Shown: positions 25,394 through 35,964 of the stretch, in pieces
Layout of the letters: the number at the start of each line of letters is the position of its first letter
Numbering within the stretch: the first letter of the stretch is position 1
Source: Zygnema cylindricum
Lineage: Eukaryota > Streptophyta > Zygnematophyceae > Zygnematales > Zygnemataceae
Reading direction: 5' to 3'
DNA: 64,000 bases
Assembly (NCBI GenBank): GCA_037447655.1
Contig: JBBHKE010000655.1
Location: forward strand, 206,816-270,815
Notes under the pieces: generated by a model
What the model was told of the DNA's origin: nothing
Database searches by the model: none
What the model saw: the letters and a program-made list of their open reading frames with translations, nothing else
Made by a program: the position numbers and the translations under genes

Positions 25394-25790
25394 AAATCTT
25401 TTTGGTCCAATCACAATTCACGCGTTCTATGTCCAATCACAGCCGCTCATTCCCTTTTTTTTTCCTATGGAATTTGACGACTGCGGCGCCATCTTGTATG
25501 CGCCGCCATTCTGAAAATCTATCCATTTTTCCGAAAGGGATCTGTGAGTGACTCGCTTCCTCTTCCACCTCCATGGGTTGCACGTCGCCCACGTCATCGC
25601 TCGCTTCCTTTTTCACCTCCATGGATTGCACGTAGCCCACGTCATCGTTTTCTTGCCGTCGCCTTACTTTTTTAGGTTGCTTACTTTATTAGGGTTTTGA
25701 TGTACGAAATGGCGAACGTATTGCTGCCAGCCAACTCCACCATTGGTGACGATGCAAGTGCGAATTCTCTTACCGGTGGTTCCATATAAC
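25394..25790. other. possible captured promoter or gene fragment
   Basis: Two copies of CCAATCACA (near 25399 and 25432) precede a GC-richer stretch. On the minus strand a 67-codon open frame (25640-25437) contains an imperfect duplicated acidic segment (DVGYVQSMEV, DVGDVQPMEV). An AAACCCTA-type motif lies just upstream of it on the minus strand (near 25690-25700). On the plus strand a short frame starts ATGGCGAACG near 25709. No known domain. It may be a gene fragment captured by the element, but this is weak. Confidence 0.2.
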
Positions 25791-26792
25791 GTGGCAAATG
25801 CCATTTTCTATCTAAACATTCAAACATAATTTATTGAAGTTTATCATAAGTCATGCCTTCTAATCCTTACACTTTGTTGTCCGTTTTTAGGGGGCAGTTA
25901 TGTCCTTCTTAATTTTTATTACCATTTTTGTTTTATAAAGGGTTATTTCAAGATGACTCGTGTTTTTTTTTCTGGTTTTGCTTTTTTTCCCTCCTTTCAC
26001 CTTTTCCGCTGACCATTTGATTTAGGCTTCATTTTTTTAACGCTTATAAATATTGATGGCGAGGGTGTGAGAGAAATGTTCATAATAGATAAAAGGGAAA
26101 GATATATTTATTTGTTATATTTTGTGTTAGATTTTTTTAGTAACAGCCGGTTTTGTAATCTGTACGCTTGTCACACTTGCTATTATCAATGGATTCAAAA
26201 ACATAGAAATATCTATTTGTTGACTTTTCGTTTCCTGTCTTTAAACAGGGAAATTTGGCCAAATAATAATAAAAAAATAAAAAATAAGAACAAATTTTAT
26301 TCCCGTTGAAAGTACGATATAATAAAAAAAACTTTGAGAAACCCTAACAACCCATAAATAATCTTGGACCTTTTAACGGATTGACAATTGAATCTAAATC
26401 CTTTTTTTTTTTTTTTCCAGGTTGGGGCCGAAGTGTTTGATTTATTTTCAACATCATGTTACTTTCGACTTTTTATTTTCCTGTCGTTCAAGAAGATAGT
26501 GAAATTATTAGTATAAAAATGGAATTCAAAGGAGATAATAGATAGAAGATTTAAGAGAAAGTGGAAAGGTATAGAAATTTTTAGGAGTTCAGGGCCTATA
26601 TTTAGTTTCGGAGTGTGTATAATAGTGAAATTTTAGAGTCAAAATTATTTATTTTTGTCATAAGTACTAAGCATTATTTCTCTTTATTTCACTCTACATA
26701 TGACTGTCTTTTGTTTTGCACCAAATTATTTGGTTTTGTACATGTTTGCGTCCACTATGGAATGTTTTTTTTTTTTTTCATGGGTACTTTAC

Positions 26793-27335
26793 CTAGCGGC
26801 GACGAGGCATTTTCGTCGCTGGGTTATACACCAATGACATGAAGCTATTTTTTGTCTTTTGTCATGGATGATGACTCACCAGCGACGAGGCATTTTTGTC
26901 GCTGGATTACAAACTATTGGAATGCTGATTTTTTTTTTTAGCTTTTGTCATGGATGATGGCTGACCAGCGACGAGGCATTTTCGTCGCTGGATTATAAAC
27001 CAATGGAATGTTGAATTTTTTTCTTTTGTCATGGATGATGACTCACCAGCGACGAGGCATTTTCGTCGCTGGATTATAAACCAATGGAACGTTGAATTTT
27101 TTTTCTTTTGTCATGGATGATGACTCACCAGCGATGAGGCATTTTCGTCGCTGGATTACAAACTGTTGGAATGTTGATTTTTTTTTTTTAACTTTTGTCA
27201 TGGATGATGACCGTCCAACGATGAGGCATTTTCGTCGCTGGATTATAAACCAATGGAAAGTTGATTTTTTTTTAGCTTTTGTCATGGATCATGACCGACC
27301 AGCGAAAAGGCATTTTTGTCGCTGGATTATAAACC
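26793..27335. repeat. minisatellite of hairpin units, about 83 bp, 7 copies
   Basis: Each unit contains the hairpin AGCGACGA-GGCATTTT-CGTCGCT, followed by GGATTATAAACCA and a T-rich spacer with CTTTTGTCATGGATGATGAC. Copies begin near 26796, 26880, 26968, 27047, 27129, 27216 and 27300. Open frames across it are by-products of the repeat. Confidence 0.85.
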
Positions 27336-27948
27336 AGTTATGATTCATGTTACAGCTGACTAATCAACTAACTCAACCGACCAATCGACGACTTAAGTGT
27401 GTCGCTGCTTAACTGTAAATAAGCAATAAGGCAATACTGCCATCTAATTAAAAAACAATAAGGACGTTGTGTCATTGCTAAAAAATCCTTCCGATATGAG
27501 GCAATGGCATCGCTGAAAATCCCACCAGCAATGAGAAACTGTCAACGCTAATCAAATCACAATGAAATAGTCCATGTCACTGGTGTGACATGGATCAGCG
27601 ATGGCTCGTCGCCTAATATCAATAACGTAAAAAACATGTTTGTGTATCAAAGGTAAAAACTAACAATCTGTTCACCAGTTACAACATCATATTTCCCATA
27701 GGTGAATGACAAACACACGGTAACACATTAAGCATGACAAACCATCGCTCGTACACATACTCATATATTGCAAAAAAGAATCGTGTTTTATAAAATGGTT
27801 GTGTTACACATCGTTTTCGCATACTTACTTCACAATGAAGTAAAATAAAAAAATTACAAAAACAATTACATTGTAGTAAGAGACACACTATGCGACGTAT
27901 TACCTCTATGATAATGTATGATAACTCCTATCTCCTAAATCCTAACAC

Positions 27949-28106
27949 TCCTTACATTTTTAAAACAGGTAAGACAAGCCAAAGCAACAAAAAATACAAA
28001 ACTATGTCACTCTTACGCTCCAAGAACCACTCTTTACATTTTTAAAACTGGTAAGACAAGCCAAAGCAACAAAAACTACAAAACTATGTCACTCCTAGCT
28101 CCAAGA
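27949..28106. repeat. tandem duplication of about 76 bp
   Basis: Two adjacent copies with TACATTTTTAAAAC, GGTAAGACAAGCCAAAG and CCAAGAACCAC, differing at a few positions. Confidence 0.8.
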
Positions 28107-28268
28107 ACCACCAAAAAGCATACAAGGGGAATGCTTAGGCATTAGCAAGGGCTTAATATTCGTCCACTTCCGCGAATTGTTCGTCCCTAACCTCATCTTT
28201 TTGAGTAGCGACGTCAACGTCTTGAGAATTTCCGAGTGAATCCCGTGCCCTTGCCAAGGGAGGTGATA

Positions 28269-29492
28269 CTGATAATTAGAGTAGAGTGATAATTATATTA
28301 GCCAGATAATTAGATTAGGCAGATAATGAAATTAGACAGATAATTAGATTAGACAAATAATTATATTAGACATATAATTATATTAGCCAGATAATTAGAT
28401 TAGGCAGATAATGAACTTAAAGAGATAATTAGATTAGACAGATATTTAGATTAGACAGATAATTATATTAGCCAGATAATTAGATTAGGCAGATAATGAA
28501 CTTAAAGAGATAATTAGATTCGACTGATATTTAGATTAGACAGATAATTAGATTAGCCAGTTAATTAAGTTAGGCAAATAATTAGATTAGGGAGATAGTT
28601 AGATTAGAGAGATAATTAGATTAGCCAGATAAATAGATTAGCCAGATAGTTAGATTAGAGAGATAATTAGATTAGCCGGATAATTAGATAAGGCAGATAG
28701 TTAGATTAGACAGATAAATAGATTAACCAGTTAATTACATTAGGCAAGTAATTAGATTAGGGAGATAGTTAGATTAGAGAGATAATTAGATTAGCCATAT
28801 AGTTAGATAAGACATATAATTAGATTAGCCAATTATTTACATTAAGCAAATAATTAGATTAGTGAGATAGTTAGATTAGCCAGATAATTAGATTAGCCAG
28901 ATAGTTAGATTAGCCAGATAGTTAGATTAGCCAGATAATTAGATTAGCCAGATAATTAGATTAGCCAGATAATTAGATTAGCCAGATAGTTAGATTAGAG
29001 AGATAACTTAGATTAGCCAGATAGTTAGATTAGAGAGATAACTTAGATTAGCCAGATAGTTAGATTAGAGAGATAACTTAGATTAGCCAGATAGTTAGAT
29101 TAGACAGATAAATATATTAGCCAGTTAATTACATTAATTAGATTAGGCAGATAGTTAGATTAGACAGATAAATAGATTAGACAGTTAATTACATTAGGCA
29201 AGTAATTAGATTAGGGAGATAGTTAGAGTAGGGAGATAAATAGATTAGCCAGATAGTTAGATATGACAGATAATTAGATTAGCCAGTTATTTACATTAGG
29301 CAAATAATTAGATTAGGGAGATAGTTAGATTAGAGAGATAATTAGATTAGCCAGGTAATTTGTTTAGCCAGATAATTAGTTTCGCCAGTTAATTATATTA
29401 GGCAAATTATTAGATTAGGGAGATAGTTAGATTAGAGAGATAACTAATTAAATTAGCCAGATAATTATATTAGCCAGATAATTAGACAGATA
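28269..29492. repeat. AT-rich minisatellite, 16-18 bp unit, about 1.2 kb
   Basis: About 70 head-to-tail variants of AGATAATTAGATTAGCC, with sub-variants (GATAGTTAGATTAGAG, GATAATGAACTTAAAG) that are themselves repeated, which suggests higher-order amplification. No coding potential. Confidence 0.9.
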
Positions 29493-30665
29493 GATTGATA
29501 CTTAAAATACAGTCATAATTTAAAGTACCTTTATGTTTTAAAGTGCAGTTATAATTAAAAATATGCCTATAATTAAAAGTATAAAAAATAGGAAACAGAA
29601 ACAAAGCAAAAAAAATGTTTTTTTTTGTTTTAAATTATAGGAATGGCTTTGCTATAAAAAGGGTATACGGAAAAAAAAGGTTTTTAAATGGATTAACGGA
29701 AATCAAAACTGAATCAGCAATTGAAACTGAAAACGGAATCTAAACTTAAAATATAATATTTAACTGAAATTTGAAATCAACCTGGAAAATTGCGAAATTG
29801 TGTAAAAAAAAATATGTAAATTTGAAATCTCACCTTTTTCAAAAACTCAAAACGAAGCGGGGATTTGAAAAAACATTCGCCGAATTTTTTTACGAAAGAG
29901 CTGTGAAAAGTGAAAAACGATGCAGGTTATTGAATGTACGGAATTCTCTTATAAAAGAGACCAAAAGGACAAACGGTTTGTGTTTTATCGTTGTTTTGCA
30001 GGGTTGACGTTTCTATGGTTAATGAATTGGCCACGTGTAATTGTAATCGTCCAATAATATGTCGGGCTACGTAGATTCGTTAAGATATCTTCTAATCGCG
30101 ACTCATTTAGAGTCAAACTTAACTGTAATAAGTGTTCATTTTCCGACTTCGTCGTCTGAAAGAAACCTAATTAGAGTAAAGAGTCTTTATTAAAGTAAAT
30201 TTACTCCAATATAAGCTCCAAAGCGCGACACTATTAGAGCTTAAAAGTACACTTGCTATATGAAAATGAAAAAAACATAACGGAAATACTGTTTTCACAC
30301 GGATTACATTGTTAATCCGTCGCTAATAACTGTTGGTAAATAATTACGGATATGCGTATAATTTACATGTAACCATTGACGGTTGTCAGACGGAACTGAC
30401 ATCCAGCGCGACAAATTATACAACGTCACATTGACGTCGAAATATACGGACTGACAAATTTCGTACGTCTACGTACGTTAGTGTTGACAATTAGCGCGCA
30501 CGTAATTATCACCGACATAACCCAATATAGAATAATGAAAAAAATTAGAGTAAAATTCACTGTTGAAAAAGGTCTATGACATCAATTAGCGTCAATTACT
30601 CTATTTTTTTTTTTTGGTTTTTTTACTCTAATTTTTTCATTACTCTAATTACGATTCGCGGTGTA
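29493..30665. other. right part of the TA element, no gene recognised
   Basis: AT-rich and non-coding to my reading. Near the right end are ATTAGAGTAAA words echoing the left end of the same element, followed by the terminal inverted repeat ending at 30663. Confidence 0.4.
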
Positions 30666-30860
30666 CAGTACCGTGTCAGATTTGCGACGCTAATCATGAT
30701 GTCACGTACTTCCACGATGCCAAAGAGTACAAAGTACATGAATGTTGTATTATCTTTTTGTAAGATTCGCGAAATGAATAGTGTTAGTACCGTGTCAGAT
30801 TTGCGACGCTAATCATGATGCCACGTACTTCCACAATACCAAAAGTACAAAGAACAATAA
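30666..30860. repeat. tandem repeat, about 119-bp unit, in hAT-2
   Basis: Two units begin with GTACCGTGTCAGATTTGCG (near 30669 and 30788), followed by CTAATCATGATG and CCACGTACTTCCAC. They continue the TTTGCGACGC repeat interrupted at 24692. Confidence 0.7.
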
Positions 30861-32156
30861 TGTTGGAAAAAAAAGTACAATTTTTTCTTTTTTTCTGGTT
30901 TTTTGTTTGACCGACAGTAACTGACCGTTTTTTTTTTCTATGATGAGTCAACCGACCGTAACCGCCCGACCCCCAAAATTTGGCAACCGAATCCGTTTCG
31001 GATCCGGCGCGGGCGGTCGGTTAAAGGTCGGTCACGGTTTCGGTTGACCGTTTGCGACCTCTGACGATAGTTATCGGTTTTCGAACGGTCACAGGTCCCG
31101 ATATATCGGTCCGAGACCAACAATTTCCATATCGGCGATAACTTAAAAAAACATAGTATGCATACAATAGTACTTTATAATATAATGTATTATATTATTG
31201 ACTTTATATATCGTGGTATGCCATGTGTAAGAATTTTTTCCATACGCTGTTTAACTGAAATTTATTACGGATAACGCGACACCTAAACGTTGACAAATAA
31301 AATAAAAAAATTATAGTTTTAAAATAATAGTACCGAAACGAAACAAAAAAATTGCATTGTAAATTTTGTATATCAAACTTTTTCGAGAACTAGACGAACA
31401 GACGAACAAAGCAGACGAAAAAATATATCAGATTGCCGCCATTAGCTGCCATTTATAAAAAAGTAACAGTCAAAATGACATTTTGGAACAGGGTACCCAA
31501 GTAAAACCCCCTTAAATTATAAATAATGAAGGATATATCGCGATGTTTTACCGAGATCGGGGGGAAGGGGGTCCGCGACGCATCCGGGGAATAACATGTA
31601 CAGATGGGCCGTACATTTATCTGTACGGTCCGTACAGATATCGCCGATAGTTATCGATATCGGTGTTATCGCCGATAATAACCGATAAATATCGGGTATT
31701 TATTAGCGATAACACCGATAACGACATATCGTACCATTATAGCGACTATCAGTTACCCGAAAAAAGGCCCATATCAGTTATCGACAAATCCTTACTGATT
31801 CAGTACACTAGAAAATTCAACAAATGTGTACGGAGAAAAGATGTTTTCAGTGGTGAAAAAAGGGAATTGCTAATCGCATAGACAATTTTTGTTGCGCGCA
31901 GGTAGTCGCGTCAACTTTCAAAAATCGTACATATTAAAGTACAGATTAGTACAAGTTACGTACCTTTGAGTTTATGCTTGACGGTCAATCCGTCGAACAG
32001 CTTTGACTTGCGAAATATTGTAACGACTGGTTAAAAAAGTGTCGCGCTTGCGAACGACTACCGTCATAAAAAAAACAACAGTTCACACGGTCGGCCAAGG
32101 TTTATTGTATCAAAACTGCGACAGCCACATGTCAAATAAATTGTTGCGCGCAGGTA

Positions 32157-33412
32157 TACCGAGAATCGTTATTAGAGTATATAACTCTAATTTGGGTTCC
32201 TGAAATTCTGATTTTTTTTCTTAAATAGGATACATGATTTTATTTTTTCATTTACTTTAATTTAGGTACCGTACAAAATAGTGTAAAGAACGAAAGTACA
32301 ATAAGATATAAATAGTGTGGTGTACGGTCGATATCAGACCGTACATAAATGTACATTTTTTTGTGAAAATTTTACAAAAAATGAATTAAATCAGACGCGC
32401 ACGCATAATAACGTGCGCTGAAAAAACGAGATTATTATGACACGTAAATTACTCTGACATGTATGGATATTAAATTTCACGACGGCGTGCGATTTCTAAT
32501 ATTTTGTACGGATACATATATTTATGTATATAATCATACGGCGAAAAATCCATTTTTGTTGTTCCCAAATTCATATATGTCATATGCGCATAAAACTCAC
32601 GGAGTAAACTAACGAATACTACGTTCCGTGCGCATAAAAGAATTTCAAACTTTTAAAATTCGTAGGTAAAATTCGTACTTTTTAACAAGTAATAATAAAA
32701 ATTAAAATTTTCAATACCGTAAAAAAACTTATAAATGCAACGAACTAGCGGCGAGCTCAGGAATTTACAGCGTTTCCAACAATGTCTTCCTTCTGAAGAC
32801 AGAGTGGAGGACAAATGAAAATACACGCGCGCAAATGAAGCAAAACGGCTTAAGGAAGCCGCCATTGGAGACGCCCTAAATTCCGCGGCTCGCAGCTCAG
32901 ATAAAAATACGCGTGCGAGACGCCATAATTTTCGCGGCTCGCCGCTCAGATAAAAACACGCGTGCGAGACGCTATAAATTCCGCGGCTCGCCGCTCAGAT
33001 AAAAATATGCGCTCGAAAATGAAACAAAATTGAACAAGCGGTGAGCGGCGAAATTTACAGCGTCTCCAACGGCGGCTTCCTTCTGAAGACGGAGTGGAGG
33101 ACAGATAAAAAATACACGCGCAGGACAGATAAAAAATACGCGCGCAAATGACGCAAAGTTTTTTTTTTTTTTTAATGTCCGTACAATTTTCGCACATTAT
33201 GTGTTGTACGAAATTTACGAAACAAGCGAATACTATGTAGTTTTTGAAAAAAAAGTCCAAATCCGTACGAATTGGACATCTGTGCCCAAATTAGCATAAT
33301 GCCAAAATTAGAATACACCTTTAAAAAAAAGATCAAATTCTTAATTAGCATCAATTACGGTAAATTTTCTTCAACACTATTTAATATTTGACACTAATAA
33401 CGATTCGCGGTG
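32157..33412. mobile_element. TA-flanked TIR element, interrupted second copy of the 539-bp family
   Basis: Ends TACCGAGAATCGTTATTA and TAATAACGATTCGCGGTG. The intact opposite arm of the long-TIR element shows the empty site as AGGTACTTTC; here it reads AGGTA-element-TACTTTC, so the target duplication is TA. After removing the insert at 32572-33284 the length is 535 bp. Confidence 0.8.
32572..33284. mobile_element. hAT-3-like element, 713 bp, with 8-bp target duplication
   Basis: Identical octamer CCCAAATT on both sides (32564-32571 and 33285-33292), while the uninterrupted copy at 19308-19846 has only one. The ends CATATATGTC and GACATCTGTG are weakly inverted. The interior has three units of a roughly 50-60-bp repeat (CGCGGCTCGCCGCTCAGATA, 32870-33010) and a duplicated block with CTTCCTTCTGAAGAC. 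Confidence 0.7.
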
Positions 33413-33628
33413 TACTTTCTCAATTCAATTGAGGGTGAAGTTCCATTAGAAGAAAAGTGAGGTTGTTTACAGAAATTCGGACCTCTCTGTATTACGTCGT
33501 ACCTTTTATTTTGTTTTTTATCCGAAAAACAACATTACAGAGAATCTTGCCAATATTCTCCATGAATCTGGGAGTTTACAATGGTCGTTGGATGCTTTTT
33601 AGCGAAGCATTTGCTTTGAAAGTTTCTA

Positions 33629-33666
33629 TAATTGGTGATGTACCTCGCGAGGTACATCACCAATTA
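33629..33666. other. 38-bp perfect palindrome
   Basis: Every base from 33629 to 33666 pairs with its mirror partner, with no spacer, centred on CCTCGCGAGG. It lies in the interior of the long-TIR element. A related imperfect palindrome (CACCTCGTGAGGTG) is at 18406-18437. Confidence 0.9.
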
Positions 33667-34160
33667 CAAAAAAAATTGAGTCGCGACACGTTGGATAATG
33701 AGCATACGTGTCAAGATGGCAACCAACGGAAATCAAAAAATCTCGCACACGATATACGCATTAAAAAATCCAACAGAAAATAGAAACGAAATCTCGTAAC
33801 GCACTTTTGTCACGCTATTTTTGTAAGCGCCTATTCCTCACACTATTTCTGGCAGCGCTCATTCGTCACGCATAAGAACATGAACCCTAAAAAAATGAGG
33901 TGGTATCTGACAAGGAGTTTGCAAAGAGTACAAAAGTTGTGTTGTACGATGACCTGGTACGCACGTACATGGTACGCAAATGAAGATTTTTGGTCGGTGT
34001 GAAAATTATTGACGATTTGCAACATCAAACCTATAGATACGTGGCACCACAATTTTGATACCACGTGGATTACAGACTCTGCGCAATGGAACTTCGTTAA
34101 AATGTAGCATTATGTAATGTTGGCCGTACAATTACAGGATGTCCTAATAGAACTTCACCC

Positions 34161-34575
34161 TGAGCTTCAATTGAAACGATATAAACTTCTTACATGTCAG
34201 TGCAACTATATTGTTGTCGGTGCACTAGGTTAGGAATGCGGACAAACGTGTCCATTCTATATAATTGCAAAGGCTTTGTGCTGTACGCTTTGCGAACTTT
34301 TGTGCGACGTTTCTGCCGTGTCAATCGTCACTTAACGAATACGGAGATGTACGGCCTGAGCCTGCGCCTTAGATATGAGATCTCCGGTTTGCGACTTTGC
34401 CGCGCATGGTAAATGCGCACGAAAAAAGCAAAATGTGCAAATAAAAGCAAAATAAAATACGCACTTAAACGACAATATTTCGCGTTTTTATCATTTAGTT
34501 TCATCGATATTTCAACGTGGGTACGTTTTCTTATCTTGTACGAAGTTTATGTCGTTTCAATTGAAGCTCAATTGA
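34161..34575. repeat. inverted-repeat unit, about 415 bp
   Basis: Ends TGAGCTTCAATTGAAACGA and TCGTTTCAATTGAAGCTCA, extending to about 29 bp of inverted repeat with one mismatch. It lies inside the long-TIR element next to another inverted pair (GGGTGAAGTTC at 33432 and GAACTTCACCC ending at 34160). Confidence 0.6.
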
Positions 34576-34952
34576 AGTGAGAAAGTACCTGCGCGCAGCA
34601 ATTTGTTTTACATGTGGTTGCCGCAGTTTTGATACAATAAACCTTGGCTGGTCGTGTGAACTGTTGTTTTTTTTATGGCGGTCGTCCTTCGCAAGCGCGA
34701 CACTTTTTTAACCGGTCGTTACAATATTTCGCAAGTCAAAGATGTTCGACAGATTGACCGTCAAGCATAAACTCAAAGGTATGTAACTTGTACTAATATG
34801 TACTTTAATATGTACAATTTTTGAAAAGTTGACGCGACTACTTGCGCGCAGCAAAAATTTGTCTCTGCGATTAACAATTCTCCGAAAAAATTATAAACGC
34901 TAGTTACGATTCACGGTTGTACTGTACTGGAGTTCTTTCGCTGACGTTAAAA

Positions 34953-35270
34953 CATAGTTCAAAAGTAGGTGACCGTACGCCCATACAATATGCCTATTGT
35001 ACGCAAAACATACAATATGCCCTTATGACCCATATTGTGTTGGCCGCAAAATGAAATAAAATAGGAACAGGGTTGAGTTGCACATCGTTCGATAGAGAAT
35101 TAAACGACATGTCTTAATTCTGAAAAAAAATCGGACAAAAAAATAATTCTGTGAGTTTTGAGGGAATTTTTATTTAAACCGTCAGATTTGGACGATCGGA
35201 CGGTCGCTGATCAAAGTAGGCGATTTAAAAAGATCACATGAAAAGCCCATAACACAACTTACGAAAGGAC
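34953..35270. mobile_element. hAT-like MITE, inverted and damaged copy of 19941-20200
   Basis: Starts CATAGTTCAAAAGTAGGTG. Internal matches in reverse order include ACAGGGTTGAGTTGCACATC, GTCGGACGG-type words and ATCACATGAAAAGCCCATAAC. The far TIR is lost after ACAACTTACG. Confidence 0.65.
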
Positions 35271-35607
35271 AATCTGTCATATTAGCGTCTGCAATTTTGA
35301 GGGCCACACTAAATAAAGCTTCAAATTGACCAACCAGGTAGTATGGGACGATAAAAAAAAAATACCACCACTGCCAAAAAAATTACCAAAACCTACGGAC
35401 CAACCCCGTTGGTGGCTGCAAAACAACTTTCCGAAAAAGCAATGAACTGTCCGTACTCTCTCTCGTCGCACTCTCACCGCTCTCCACCGCGCTCATTTTA
35501 ACTCCATCGCAATTATTTTGAAATTTTGTTTGGTTGCCCGTCCGCGTTTTTTTTTTTTTCCCGGTATTTTTTTTTCCACGGAATGTCATCCTACGCCGTG
35601 TTTTTTT

Positions 35608-35617
35608 NNNNNNNNNN
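35608..35617. other. assembly gap (10 N)
   Basis: Ten unresolved bases next to T-rich homopolymers. Confidence 1.
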
Positions 35618-35964
35618 TTTAAAACCTTTTTTAGTATGTAAGATTAACAAACCAATACCATTAAACCTAGAAACTTTTTTTTTTACAGCCAGCGTTTGTA
35701 CGCATGTGTTTATATCCAGAGGCATGTTTTAGACTGTTTAGCATGTGTTTAGCATGTAAGTGTGCCAGCTTTGCGCCGACAGCCTGCTTATACACGCTCG
35801 CCCTAAAAAATGCTGGACCAAAAAAAAATAACCAAACAATTAGAATGTATGATTTTTTCCAAAATTTTCAAATTCTTAAATAGCGTACACCACGGTAATT
35901 ATTTTTATACGCTAAAAAAACTTACACGCTAATAACGATTGGCGGTGTACTGTATAGACTGTAC

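Larger units (their letters stand above)
24693..30663. mobile_element. 5.97-kb TA-flanked TIR element inside hAT-2
   Basis: Both ends carry CACCGCGAATCGTAATTAGA as a perfect inverted repeat (24 bp in total) between TA dinucleotides (24691-24692 and 30664-30665). The surrounding 60-bp tandem unit shows the original site. It has the same TIR as the 539-bp element and the MITEs, but is by far the largest member. The interior holds CCAAT-type motifs, three minisatellites and short open frames, and no recognisable transposase, so it is not autonomous as it stands. Confidence 0.8.
24227..31063. mobile_element. hAT-2 element inside hAT-1, itself interrupted
   Basis: Ends CAGAGGTCGCAAA and TTTGCGACCTCTG form a perfect 13-bp inverted repeat, flanked by the identical octamer ACGATAGT (24219-24226 and 31064-31071). 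Subterminal regions on both sides are rich in GACCGTAACCG-type words. Excluding the inner TA element it is about 864 bp. No transposase is visible. Confidence 0.85.
24175..31810. mobile_element. hAT-1 element inside MITE-A, itself interrupted
   Basis: The left end TAGTGTTCTGTATTG and right end …CAGTACACTA are degenerate versions of the perfect TIR TAGTGTTGTGTATCG of the copy at 52776-53931. Flanks are GAAAATCG (24167-24174) and GAAAATTC (31811-31818), a slightly eroded 8-bp duplication. Its own sequence is 24175-24226 plus 31072-31810 (791 bp); the remainder is the hAT-2 insertion. Interior words such as ATCGGTGTTATCGCCGATAA are shared with the other copy. No transposase. Confidence 0.75.
31862..34883. 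mobile_element. 3.0-kb element with about 300-bp terminal inverted repeats
   Basis: The left arm (31862-32156) and right arm (34588-34883) are near-perfect reverse complements, with shared blocks including TTAATCGCAGAGACAA, TGCGCGCA and CAGTTCACACG. Both flanks carry GAAAAAA (31855-31861, 34884-34890). Removing it restores the right arm of MITE-A. Long TIRs suggest a Mutator-like element, but the duplication is only certain for 7 bp. No transposase. Each arm also has the word TTGYTGCGCGCARGTA at both of its own ends as direct repeats. Confidence 0.7.
24030..34919. mobile_element. palindromic TA-MITE (MITE-A), split twice by nested transposons
   Basis: Three pieces, 24030-24174, 31819-31861 and 34891-34919, join to a standard 217-bp MITE: CACCGTGAATCG at the left, the GTGTACGGAGAAAAGATGTTTT arm in the middle piece, and TTACGATTCACGG at the right. 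The first break is a hAT-1 element with duplicated GAAAATCG/GAAAATTC. The second is a long-TIR element with duplicated GAAAAAA. The rest of the 10.9 kb is inserted DNA. Confidence 0.8.

Noticed and set aside
27043-27343. Repetitive frames on both strands (RRWIIN, RRKCLI repeats)
   Set aside because: Shadows of the 83-bp minisatellite.
26793-29492. CRISPR-like repeat arrays
   Set aside because: Units are contiguous or have conserved rather than unique spacers, and the context is a eukaryotic transposon.
24693-30663. An autonomous transposon with its own transposase
   Set aside because: No open frame over about 100 codons and no DDE/D-like motifs were recognised in the interior.
33432-34160. 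A separate transposon with ends GGGTGAAGTTC / GAACTTCACCC
   Set aside because: The inverted ends exist, but no matching target duplication could be fixed because TTCAATTGA words are symmetric around it. Kept only as part of the long-TIR element interior.
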